Assembly: GCA_945906975.1 (NCBI GenBank)
Contig: CAMDRY010000250.1
Location: 1 to 5,232, forward strand
Length of the DNA: 5,232 bases
Direction: 5' to 3'
Source of the DNA: Bordetella parapertussis
GTDB taxonomy: Bacteria; Pseudomonadota; Gammaproteobacteria; Burkholderiales; SG8-39
The stretch's first letter is position 1; each line of letters starts with the position of its first letter. Made by a program: the position numbers and the translations under genes. Under the pieces are notes generated by a model. The model was not told where the DNA came from. It saw only the letters and a program-made list of their open reading frames with translations, and did no database searches. Shown one piece after another: positions 1 through 5,232 of this stretch.

Positions 1-400
1 TTACGTCGAGTTCGTGTATGCCAAGCAGAACAAGCTTGCGCACACGCTGATGCAAAACGCGGACGGTCAATTTGTCGAACCCGACGATCTGACCTTCAAG
101 GCCGCCGCGGCTGGCGCCGACTGGACAAAATCCGCCTTTGCCGAAATCCTCACCAACCAGCCCGGCAAGGCCAGCTGGCCCATTACTGGTGCGACCTTCA
201 TCCTGATGCACAAGGTTCAGGCCAAGCCGCAGCAGGCGGCCGAAGTCATGAAGTTTTTCGACTGGGCGTACAAGAACGGCGGCCAGATGGCCACCGATAT
301 GGAATACGTGCCGCTTCCGGACGCGACCGTCAAGTTGATCCGGGCGGCTATGGCGGGTGTGAAGGACAATGCCGGAAAGCCTGTCTGGGCTGGTAAGTGA
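1..400 (+). CDS. pstS: Phosphate-binding protein PstS, C-terminal part (5' end outside window)
   Basis: This is the last 132 codons of the periplasmic phosphate-binding protein of the Pst importer; the reading frame is already open at base 2 and ends at TGA 398-400. The product captures inorganic phosphate in the periplasm and delivers it to PstC-PstA. The visible part closely parallels the C-terminal lobe of E. coli PstS as I remember it: an AYAKQN-like start (here VYAKQNKLAH), then GADW, a WPITGATFIL stretch, KFFDWAYKNGG and a final GKPVWAGK. The signal peptide and the phosphate-contacting residues of the family lie in the missing N-terminal part, so they cannot be checked. The GTG at 14 is an internal valine codon, not a start. 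The position directly before pstC, pstA and pstB supports the call. No terminator with a T-run follows, so read-through into pstC is likely. Confidence 0.95.
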   Translation, partial: YVEFVYAKQNKLAHTLMQNADGQFVEPDDLTFKAAAAGADWTKSAFAEILTNQPGKASWPITGATFILMHKVQAKPQQAAEVMKFFDWAYKNGGQMATDMEYVPLPDATVKLIRAAMAGVKDNAGKPVWAGK

Positions 401-408
401 TCCCGGGC

Positions 409-482
409 AAGACCCAAAAACAGGAACGGCCCTCGCGTTTGCCGGTATTCGGGCGGGCGCGGGTGCCTTTGTCTTGGGCTTT
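409..482 (+). other. Stem-loop in the pstS-pstC spacer
   Basis: Bases 428-437 pair with 458-467: nine G:C pairs, with single bulged T residues at 433 and 464. An outer helix of 413-417 with 474-478 (CCCAA/TTGGG), extended weakly by 409-411 with 480-482, could enclose it. No T-run follows, so it is not a typical intrinsic terminator. Inference: a 3' end or stability structure that would keep pstS mRNA more abundant than the permease message, as is often needed for a binding protein, or a partial attenuator. Folding was done by eye only. Confidence 0.4.
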
Positions 483-494
483 CAAGGTAAGGCG

Positions 495-521
495 ATGAAA
501 AATGGACAGCGTGTCAAGTGA
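495..521 (+). CDS. Possible 8-codon leader ORF before pstC
   Basis: ATG at 495 opens a mini-[11 protein letters not shown], that stops at TGA 519-521. It has an AAGG at 484-487, seven bases before its ATG, and ends 22 bases before the ATG at 544 that I prefer for pstC. It overlaps, out of frame, the alternative pstC start at 502, so the two readings compete. It could be a coupling or leader peptide that brings ribosomes to the pstC site, or it may be chance. There is no conservation evidence available here, and the peptide itself shows no recognisable motif. Confidence 0.2.
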   Translation: MKNGQRVK

Positions 522-530
522 AGCAGCGGC

Positions 531-535
531 AGGAG
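531..535 (+). promoter_or_regulatory. Ribosome binding site supporting the pstC start at 544
   Basis: AGGAG lies eight bases before ATG 544, which is near-ideal Shine-Dalgarno spacing. The upstream candidate start at 502 has only AAGG at 489-492. This site is the main sequence reason for choosing 544. Confidence 0.6.
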
Positions 536-543
536 ACATCTCC

Positions 544-1509
544 ATGAGCGGGGCCGGCGTGTCTGTCAGGAAAAAACGGCGAAAATGGCTGGGGGACTTC
601 ATTTTCCTCAACCTGACGCGTTTTTTCGCCTTGCTTACGCTGCTGACATTGGCGGGAATTATCATTTCCCTGTTTGTCACAGCGTGGCCGAGCATACAGA
701 AGTTTGGATTTGCCTTTCTCTGGACCAGTGAGTGGAATCCGCCGAAGGAGAACTTCGGTGCGCTGATCCCTATCTACGGCACCATCGTGACTTCGATCAT
801 TGCCCTTGTTATCGCGGTTCCGGTCAGTTTCGGCATCGCGCTCTTTCTGACCGAGTTGTCCCCGGGCTGGTTGCGCCGTCCCCTCGGTATCGCGATAGAA
901 CTGCTTGCCGGAATTCCAAGCATTGTCTACGGCATGTGGGGCCTGCTGGTTTTTTCCCCGATATTTGCGCAGGCCCAGCCTTTTCTAAAGGCTACGCTGG
1001 GCAACGTCCCGTTGATTGGCAAGCTGTTCCAGGGGCCGGCGCTGGGCATCGGCATACTTTGCGCCGGGGTCATTCTCGCCATCATGGTCATCCCCTTCGT
1101 CGCATCGGTGATGCGCGACGTATTCGATGTCACGCCGCCCATGCTAAAGGAGTCGGCCTACGCCCTGGGCAGCACCACCTGGGAGGTGGTGTGGAACGTG
1201 GTCCTGCCCTACACCAAGGTCGGCGTGATCGGCGGCATCATGCTGGGGCTCGGACGCGCGCTGGGCGAAACGATGGCGGTGACCTTCGTCATAGGCAACA
1301 CCAATTTTCTCAATAGCGCCTCACTGTTCGATCCTGGCAACAGCATCACCTCGGCCCTGGCCAACGAGTTTGCCGAGGCGGGGCAGGGTCTGCATACCGC
1401 AGCGCTGATCGAACTCGGTTTGATCCTGTTTCTCATCACGTTTGTCATCCTCGCCATGTCCAAGCTGCTGCTGCTCCGGTTGAGTTCCGGAGAGGGCAGC
1501 AAGACCTGA
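544..1509 (+). CDS. pstC: Phosphate ABC transporter permease PstC
   Basis: PstC is one of two inner-membrane subunits forming the phosphate channel of the Pst importer. From ATG 544 it has 321 residues, close to the 319 of E. coli PstC; an in-frame ATG at 502 would add 14 residues (335). I prefer 544 because of its AGGAG and the family length. Numbered from the 502 start, a basic stretch RKKRRK (23-28) precedes the first membrane segment (about 41-62); further segments lie near 91-116, 128-155, 180-205, 238-262 and 299-326. The cytoplasmic coupling (EAA) loop is intact with exact spacing: E217-S-A, G223 and then V233-V-L-P236, which is where PstB docks. Typical PstC stretches such as [35 protein letters not shown] and [14 protein letters not shown] are present. 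Only seven bases separate its stop from pstA, so the two are surely co-transcribed. Family assignment is firm; the exact start is less so. Confidence 0.95.
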   Translation: MSGAGVSVRKKRRKWLGDFIFLNLTRFFALLTLLTLAGIIISLFVTAWPSIQKFGFAFLWTSEWNPPKENFGALIPIYGTIVTSIIALVIAVPVSFGIALFLTELSPGWLRRPLGIAIELLAGIPSIVYGMWGLLVFSPIFAQAQPFLKATLGNVPLIGKLFQGPALGIGILCAGVILAIMVIPFVASVMRDVFDVTPPMLKESAYALGSTTWEVVWNVVLPYTKVGVIGGIMLGLGRALGETMAVTFVIGNTNFLNSASLFDPGNSITSALANEFAEAGQGLHTAALIELGLILFLITFVILAMSKLLLLRLSSGEGSKT

Positions 1510-1516
1510 GGTCCCA

Positions 1517-2356
1517 ATGCAATTACGCCACAAACGCAAACTGGTCAACGTTGTCGCGCTGATGCTGTCCCTCAGTGCGATGGCTTTCGGCCTGTTCTGG
1601 CTGATATGGATTCTATTCACCACCTTTCAGCTGGGCATCTCCGGTTTATCCTGGGACTTGCTCACCAAGATGACCCCGCCTCCCGGCGGGCAGGGCGGAC
1701 TGGCCAATGCCATAGCCGGCAGCCTGCTCATGGTCGCCCTGGCGACACTGATTGGCACGCCCATAGGCATCTTGACGGGGGTATATCTGGCTGAGTACGG
1801 CGCCAAGACTCTACTTGGTCAGACGACCCGGTTCATTAACGATATTTTGCTCTCGGCACCCTCGATTGTGATCGGCCTGTTTGTCTACGCCATCATCGTC
1901 GCCCGGGTCGGTAATTTCTCCGCCTATTCGGGAGTTATCGCGCTGGCCCTCATCGTCATCCCGGTGGTGGTGCGCACCACTGAAAACATGCTTTTGCTGA
2001 TCCCAAACACCTTGCGTGAGGCCGCCTTTGCCCTCGGCGCCCAACGCTGGAAGGTGATTACCCAGGTAACCCTGCGCGCCTCCAGTGCCGGTATTCTTAC
2101 CGGCATCTTGCTTGCCGTCGCGCGCATCGCCGGCGAGACCGCACCACTGTTGTTTACCGCCTTGTCAAACCAGTTCTGGAGCATGGACCTGAACGAGCCC
2201 ATGGCCAACCTGCCGGTGACAATTTTCAAGTTTGCGATGAGCCCGTACACGGACTGGCAACAACTGGCCTGGGCCGGCGTGTTTCTCATCACCATGAGCG
2301 TGCTTGCGCTCAACATCCTTGCGCGCGTGCTGTTCCGAGATCAGTCGTCGCGTTAG
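1517..2356 (+). CDS. pstA: Phosphate ABC transporter permease PstA
   Basis: PstA is the second inner-membrane channel subunit, pairing with PstC to carry phosphate inward. The protein has 279 residues; E. coli PstA is slightly longer (296), mostly at the N-terminus. GAGG at 1508-1511, overlapping the pstC stop codon, lies five bases before ATG 1517 and suggests translational coupling. A basic N-terminus (RHKRK) is followed by a membrane segment at about residues 10-37; further hydrophobic segments lie near 65-90, 110-135, 138-160, 190-215 and 248-272. The coupling loop reads E168-A-A, G174, V184-T-L-R187. The usual final proline is arginine here; E. coli PstA also lacks proline at this place (lysine), so this is normal for the family. 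The C-terminal stretch [19 protein letters not shown] is near-identical to the E. coli sequence I recall, which makes the identification secure. Confidence 0.96.
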   Translation: MQLRHKRKLVNVVALMLSLSAMAFGLFWLIWILFTTFQLGISGLSWDLLTKMTPPPGGQGGLANAIAGSLLMVALATLIGTPIGILTGVYLAEYGAKTLLGQTTRFINDILLSAPSIVIGLFVYAIIVARVGNFSAYSGVIALALIVIPVVVRTTENMLLLIPNTLREAAFALGAQRWKVITQVTLRASSAGILTGILLAVARIAGETAPLLFTALSNQFWSMDLNEPMANLPVTIFKFAMSPYTDWQQLAWAGVFLITMSVLALNILARVLFRDQSSR

Positions 2357-2370
2357 TCACACCAGATAAC

Positions 2371-2376
2371 AGGGGA
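2371..2376 (+). promoter_or_regulatory. Ribosome binding site of pstB
   Basis: AGGGGA lies six bases before ATG 2383. It fixes the start of pstB within a 26-base pstA-pstB spacer that shows no terminator. Confidence 0.6.
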
Positions 2377-2382
2377 AACAAA

Positions 2383-3195
2383 ATGAACACCCTCTCAGTG
2401 CCTGTCCCAAAGGGCGCGCAACCGGCACCCACCGGCGCCGAGCACAGCCAGATCGTGCTGAAGGATTTCAATTTCTATTACGGCAAGTATCATGCGCTGA
2501 AGAACATCAACATGGAAGTGTTCAAGCAGCGTGTCACCGCCTTCATCGGACCGTCTGGTTGCGGAAAGTCGACGCTGTTGCGCACTTTGAATCGCATGTA
2601 CGACCTCTACCCTGAGCAGCGCGCCGAAGGCCAGTTGCTTCTGAACGGTAAAAACCTCCTGGACCGCGATGTCGACGTCATTGACCTGCGGGCGCGGGTC
2701 GGTATGGTTTTCCAGAAGCCGACGCCGTTTCCAATGTCGATTTACGACAATATCGCGTTCGGGGTGAGGCTTCACGAAAAGCTGTCCGCACGCGAGATGG
2801 ATGAGCGGGTGGAATGGGCGTTGCGCAAGGCGGCACTGTGGGATGAGGCGAAGGACAAATTGCAGCAAAGCGGTATGAGCCTTTCTGGCGGGCAGCAGCA
2901 GCGCCTGTGCATCGCGCGCGGGATCGCCGTCAAGCCCGAGGTTCTGCTGCTGGACGAACCGACGTCGGCGCTCGATCCGATCTCGACCTCGCGCATTGAA
3001 GAGCTGGTGAATGACCTGAAAAAGGATTTCACCATCGTAATCGTCACGCACAACATGCAGCAGGCCGCCCGCGTTTCCGATTACACGGCCTACATGTATC
3101 TGGGCGAGTTGATCGAGTTCGATGTCACCGACAATATTTTTATCAAACCCAAGCGCAAAGAGACGGAAGACTACATCACCGGACGTTTCGGCTAA
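2383..3195 (+). CDS. pstB: Phosphate ABC transporter ATP-binding protein PstB
   Basis: PstB is the cytoplasmic ATPase that powers phosphate import; two copies bind the coupling loops of PstC and PstA. All nucleotide-binding motifs are intact: Walker [10 protein letters not shown] at residues 56-64, Q-loop Q111 in [13 protein letters not shown] (the KPTPFPMSI stretch is characteristic of PstB), signature LSGGQQQR at 167-174, Walker B VLLLDEP at 187-193 with catalytic E192, and H-loop H223 in VTHNMQQA. The protein has 270 residues against 257 in E. coli; the excess is a Pro/Ala-rich N-terminal leader (about residues 1-20) before the first strand, [11 protein letters not shown]. The C-terminus, [10 protein letters not shown], is the usual PstB ending, so the gene is complete. 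A good ribosome site supports the start. It ends the pst run: phoU, often next in other genomes, is not here, and no T-run terminator separates it from dtd. Confidence 0.97.
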   Translation: MNTLSVPVPKGAQPAPTGAEHSQIVLKDFNFYYGKYHALKNINMEVFKQRVTAFIGPSGCGKSTLLRTLNRMYDLYPEQRAEGQLLLNGKNLLDRDVDVIDLRARVGMVFQKPTPFPMSIYDNIAFGVRLHEKLSAREMDERVEWALRKAALWDEAKDKLQQSGMSLSGGQQQRLCIARGIAVKPEVLLLDEPTSALDPISTSRIEELVNDLKKDFTIVIVTHNMQQAARVSDYTAYMYLGELIEFDVTDNIFIKPKRKETEDYITGRFG

Positions 3196-3224
3196 GCGCG
3201 GCCGTTGCCATTTGCAGGCTGTGT

Positions 3225-3253
3225 TTGACGCGGTAGCCGACCGACCCTAGACT
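3225..3253 (+). promoter_or_regulatory. Candidate sigma70 promoter of dtd
   Basis: TTGACG (3225-3230, five of six consensus bases) is followed after 17 bases by TAGACT (3248-3253, four of six). Initiation would be expected near 3260, only about four bases before ATG 3264, giving an almost leaderless mRNA. This fits the absence of any Shine-Dalgarno sequence before dtd. It is a by-eye match in a 68-base spacer; read-through from pstB remains an alternative source of transcription. Confidence 0.4.
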
Positions 3254-3263
3254 CGGCTGCATC

Positions 3264-3734
3264 ATGATCGGATTGCTGCAGCGGGTGAGTGAAGCGCGCG
3301 TCGAGGTTGCCGGGGAGGTCGTCGGCGCCATCGATGCCGGACTGGCTGTGCTCGTATGTGCGGAGCGTGGCGATGGCACGCTGGCGGCGCAGCGCTTGCT
3401 CGAGCGACTGCTTGATTATCGTGTTTTCCCCGATGCAGCCGGAAAAATGAATGTGTCCTTGCGCACTCAGGGAGGCGGCTTGCTGCTGGTACCCCAGTTC
3501 ACGCTCGCCGCGGATACGCACAGCGGCACGCGCCCGGGGTTTTCTGCTGCGGCGCCACCGGCGCTTGCGCTATCGCTGTTTGATTACCTTCTGGATCGGG
3601 CGCGCGCTTTACATCCGGTCGTGGCCGCTGGGCGGTTTGGCTCCGACATGAAACTGCATCTGGTCAACGATGGGCCGGTGACATTTTGGTTGCGGACTCA
3701 GGAAAAAAAGACCGCGGCCTGCCCCCGATCGTAA
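3264..3734 (+). CDS. dtd: D-aminoacyl-tRNA deacylase (DTD1 type)
   Basis: This cytoplasmic enzyme hydrolyses the ester bond of D-aminoacyl-tRNAs (and of glycyl-tRNA-Ala), keeping D-residues out of proteins and recycling tRNA. The N-terminus MIGLLQRVSEARVEV is typical of the family, as are the GKMN stretch near 60-65, FTLAADT and RPGFS after the active-site motif, and NDGPVTFWL near the end, which carries the chirality-selecting Gly137-cisPro138 pair. The catalytic threonine falls at the canonical position 80. Oddly, the usual Ser-Gln-x-Thr motif reads Pro77-Gln-Phe-Thr80, so the serine is replaced by proline. The protein has 156 residues against about 145 in E. coli; the surplus is a polar tail after WLRTQ, coded across a run of seven A (3703-3709). 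There is no clear ribosome site. Its neighbours suggest no functional link to phosphate uptake. Family assignment is firm. Confidence 0.95.
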   Translation: MIGLLQRVSEARVEVAGEVVGAIDAGLAVLVCAERGDGTLAAQRLLERLLDYRVFPDAAGKMNVSLRTQGGGLLLVPQFTLAADTHSGTRPGFSAAAPPALALSLFDYLLDRARALHPVVAAGRFGSDMKLHLVNDGPVTFWLRTQEKKTAACPRS

Positions 3735-3880
3735 AGGCCGGGCGCGTCACTCGTCTGCCTGTATTCGTCAGCCTGTATGTATGACAGGCGCGGATGGTTG
3801 GCGGATGTCATGGCGCGGTTATGGCTGCATCATGGACGGCTATAGCAGGTAGTGCATGGGAGATGCGCAATGCTGCGGGC

Positions 3881-3930
3881 GTCGCATTGGGGAAAGCTGT
3901 CCCGTGCGACAACGCTTTTGCCATTTTTTT
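3881..3930 (+). terminator. Candidate intrinsic terminator after dtd
   Basis: GTCGCA at 3881-3886 pairs exactly with TGCGAC at 3905-3910; inside, GGGA at 3890-3893 pairs with TCCC at 3900-3903 around a six-base loop. TTTT occurs at 3916-3919 and a run of seven T at 3924-3930. The T-run is further from the stem than ideal and the stem has an asymmetric internal loop, so efficiency is uncertain. Its place, after dtd and before the tpiA promoter, fits the end of the pst-dtd transcription unit. Confidence 0.4.
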
Positions 3931-3972
3931 GCTGTGATGCAGTAACTCCCTGTTTTCCCCCGTTCCTTTTCA

Positions 3973-4001
3973 TTGACCGAGTCAGCGTCGAGCGGTAAAA
4001 T
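3973..4001 (+). promoter_or_regulatory. Sigma70-type promoter of tpiA-secG
   Basis: TTGACC (3973-3978) and TAAAAT (3996-4001) each match five of six consensus bases and are separated by the ideal 17 bases. Transcription would begin near 4008, leaving a leader of about 42 bases before tpiA. It is the best promoter match in the window and sits where a housekeeping tpiA-secG unit needs one. Confidence 0.65.
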
Positions 4002-4049
4002 CGACTGGTTTTGGTGGTGTATCACGCCTTTTAACCTTTAAGTCCGTCG

Positions 4050-4802
4050 ATGCGAAAACGCCTGCTTGCTGGTAACTGGAAGATGAATGGCGGCCTGGCG
4101 GGCAATGCGGAGTTGCTTGGGGTTCTCAAGGCGGCGAAACTAGCCAATAACAGAGTCGAAGTTGCCGTTTTCGCGCCGTTTCCCTATTTGAACCAGATGC
4201 AGGCCGAATTGGGTGGGTCGGGGCTTGCGTGGGGGGCGCAGAACGTCAGCGAGCATCCGGGGGGGGCATTCACCGGAGAGGTGTCAGCCGGAATGCTGGG
4301 TGATTTCGGTTGCGTTTACACGATTATCGGGCATTCCGAGAGGCGTGCTCTGTACGGTGAGCGGGACGAGCAGATTGCTGCAAAATTCGCCGCTTTGCGT
4401 GAGGTCGGGATTACCCCGGTGTTATGTGTAGGGGAGACGCTGGCCGAAAGGGAGGCGGGAATAACGCAGCAGGTTGTCGCGCGGCAGTTGTCGTTGGTGA
4501 TGGATCGAGTAAGCCCTGCGGCAGTCGCGCAGAGTGTCATCGCGTATGAGCCGGTTTGGGCTATTGGAACGGGGCGTACGGCAAGTCCTGGTATGGCCCA
4601 GGGGGTGCATGCTTATATTCGCAGCCTCGTCGGAGCGCGTGACAAGGGTGCCGGAGAAATGCGGATTTTGTATGGTGGCAGCATGAAGGCCGGCAATGCG
4701 GCGGAATTGCTCGATCAGCCTGATGTGGATGGCGGACTGGTCGGCGGAGCTTCGCTGATAGCCGAGGAATTTTTGGCGATCTGCCGCGTTGCGGCGGTTT
4801 GA
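4050..4802 (+). CDS. tpiA: Triose-phosphate isomerase
   Basis: TpiA interconverts dihydroxyacetone phosphate and glyceraldehyde 3-phosphate in glycolysis and gluconeogenesis; it is a cytoplasmic TIM-barrel, normally a homodimer. At 250 residues it has the usual length. The active site is complete: N9 and K11 in AGNWKMNG, the electrophilic H95 in IIGHSERR, and the catalytic base E167 in AYEPVWAIGTG, which also begins the mobile loop 6. The phosphate-binding YGGS (208-211) and GLVGGASL (229-236) are present. ATG 4050 is the first start in frame that gives the family's standard N-terminus, although no good Shine-Dalgarno precedes it. A near-consensus promoter lies about 50 bases upstream, and secG begins 20 bases downstream without an intervening terminator, so the two are likely one transcript. 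Nothing in the protein looks unusual. Confidence 0.98.
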   Translation: MRKRLLAGNWKMNGGLAGNAELLGVLKAAKLANNRVEVAVFAPFPYLNQMQAELGGSGLAWGAQNVSEHPGGAFTGEVSAGMLGDFGCVYTIIGHSERRALYGERDEQIAAKFAALREVGITPVLCVGETLAEREAGITQQVVARQLSLVMDRVSPAAVAQSVIAYEPVWAIGTGRTASPGMAQGVHAYIRSLVGARDKGAGEMRILYGGSMKAGNAAELLDQPDVDGGLVGGASLIAEEFLAICRVAAV

Positions 4803-4822
4803 ATTTTGGACTTTAGCCGGAC

Positions 4823-5206
4823 ATGGTAAGCATGAACATTTTCTTGACGCTCGTTCTGGTGGTGCACGTCCTGGTTGCGATTGGCATCATCGGCCTCGTG
4901 CTGCTTCAGCACGGCAAAGGTGCGGATGCCGGTGCTGCTTTTGGTGGCGGAGCGTCGGGTAGCGTTTTTGGCGCCACGGGCTCGGCGAACTTTCTGTCGC
5001 GCGCAACCGCTATACTTGCCGTGATCTTTTTCTCGACTAGTCTCGGCCTTGCTTACCTTGCCACGCACAAGCCCAGGTCAGGCGCTAGCGTGATGCAGGG
5101 TGTGACGGTTCCTCCTGCGGCGGTTCCTGCCGCGCCCTCGGTTCCCGGCGCTGAGGCGGCGAAGTCGGGTGAAACGGGAAACCGGGCGAACGAGGTGCCC
5201 AAGTAA
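4823..5206 (+). CDS. secG: Preprotein translocase subunit SecG
   Basis: SecG is a small inner-membrane protein that associates with SecYE and aids SecA-driven protein export. It shows the two expected membrane segments, at about residues 6-28 and 61-80, joined by the conserved cytoplasmic loop [20 protein letters not shown], followed by [13 protein letters not shown]. After residue 83 comes a Pro/Ala/Val-rich, low-complexity tail ending NEVPK, as is common and poorly conserved in this family. With 127 residues it is a little longer than E. coli SecG (110). Two starts are possible: ATG 4823 and, three codons later, ATG 4832, which gives MNIFLTLVL and fits the usual short N-terminus slightly better; neither has a strong ribosome site. 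It lies 20 bases after tpiA and 9 bases before a tRNA-Leu gene, so the transcript may include both. Confidence 0.95.
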   Translation: MVSMNIFLTLVLVVHVLVAIGIIGLVLLQHGKGADAGAAFGGGASGSVFGATGSANFLSRATAILAVIFFSTSLGLAYLATHKPRSGASVMQGVTVPPAAVPAAPSVPGAEAAKSGETGNRANEVPK

Positions 5207-5215
5207 CAGATTTTT

Positions 5216-5232
5216 GCCGACGTGGTGAAATT
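5216..5232 (+). tRNA. tRNA-Leu, 5' end only (truncated by the window)
   Basis: The last 17 bases, GCCGACGTGGTGAAATT, match the 5' acceptor strand and the beginning of the D-arm of bacterial tRNA-Leu; the E. coli GAG isoacceptor begins GCCGAGGTGGTGGAATT as I recall it. The anticodon is outside the window, so the GAG type is inferred from gene order after secG. A T5 run (5211-5215) directly precedes the gene. Confidence 0.75.

Larger units (their letters stand above)
3735..4049 (+). other. 315-base intergenic region between dtd and tpiA
   Basis: No convincing protein gene lies here. In order it holds a hairpin at 3771-3789 (GCCTGT/ACAGGC, seven-base loop, no T-run), a GGCGCGG direct repeat at 3787-3793 and 3812-3818, a terminator-like structure at 3881-3930, a pyrimidine-rich stretch at about 3946-3972, and the tpiA promoter at 3973-4001. 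A 29-codon ORF at 3856-3945 (cysteine-rich, start with a weak AGGT upstream) overlaps the terminator-like structure and is probably chance. Confidence 0.6.

Noticed and set aside
732..1316. 194-codon + strand open frame inside pstC
   Set aside because: It lies in another frame of pstC and is full of His/Arg/Gly, the usual composition of a shifted G+C-rich reading frame.
2395..3051. 218-codon open frame on the - strand opposite pstB
   Set aside because: It is antisense to a fully motif-complete pstB, has a low-complexity Arg/Gln/Leu-rich composition and no recognisable domain; G+C-rich coding DNA commonly gives such shadows.
3771..3789. Hairpin shortly after dtd as its terminator
   Set aside because: The stem is only six pairs and no T-run follows; the structure at 3881-3930 is the better candidate.
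3823..3834. 12-base GGCTGCATCATG identical to 3255-3266 at the dtd start
   Set aside because: About one 12-base repeat is expected by chance in a window of this size, and the flanks do not extend the match.
3856..3945. 29-codon cysteine-containing + strand ORF in the dtd-tpiA gap
   Set aside because: It overlaps the terminator-like hairpin and T-run, its ribosome site is weak, and nothing links it to tpiA, whose promoter lies downstream of it.
3840..4025. 61-codon - strand ORF in the dtd-tpiA gap
   Set aside because: It runs across the terminator-like structure and the tpiA promoter, has no recognisable domain, and no clear ribosome site was seen.
1..5232. Mobile elements, CRISPR arrays, toxin-antitoxin or defence genes
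   Set aside because: All coding space is filled by housekeeping genes, and no long inverted or regularly spaced repeats were seen.

Overview
The window is an ordinary-looking proteobacterial chromosome segment, rich in G+C, with every recognisable gene on the + strand. The proteins resemble beta- and gammaproteobacterial homologues. The 3' end reads tpiA - secG - start of a tRNA-Leu, a gene order I know from Beta- and Gammaproteobacteria, where the nuo (complex I) operon commonly follows. A betaproteobacterium or a close relative is my best guess; the sequence does not let me name a genus.

Layout. (1) Positions 1-3195 hold the high-affinity phosphate ABC importer: the 3' end of pstS (periplasmic phosphate-binding protein), pstC and pstA (the two permease subunits) and pstB (ATPase). 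The pst promoter and any Pho box lie upstream, outside the window. A 143-base pstS-pstC spacer (taking the pstC start I prefer) contains a G+C-rich stem-loop and an 8-codon mini-ORF. (2) Positions 3264-3734 hold dtd, a D-aminoacyl-tRNA deacylase, with a candidate promoter so close to the ATG that the mRNA could be almost leaderless. (3) Positions 3735-4049 form a 315-base gap with small hairpins, a terminator-like structure and a near-consensus sigma70 promoter for the next unit. (4) Positions 4050-5206 hold tpiA (triose-phosphate isomerase) and secG (preprotein translocase subunit), 20 bases apart and probably co-transcribed. (5) The last 17 bases are the 5' end of a tRNA-Leu gene.

How the genes work together. 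PstS captures phosphate in the periplasm and passes it to the PstC-PstA channel, which two PstB subunits drive with ATP. No phoU follows pstB, so the usual regulatory partner must be encoded elsewhere. Dtd clears D-amino acids from mischarged tRNA, TpiA serves glycolysis and gluconeogenesis, and SecG supports SecYE in protein export; none of these has an evident functional link to phosphate uptake.

I found no mobile element, CRISPR array, phage gene or novel multi-gene system. The points worth a second look are small ones: the pstC start and its leader, the altered SQxT motif of Dtd, the possible leaderless dtd transcript, and the terminator-promoter arrangement before tpiA.
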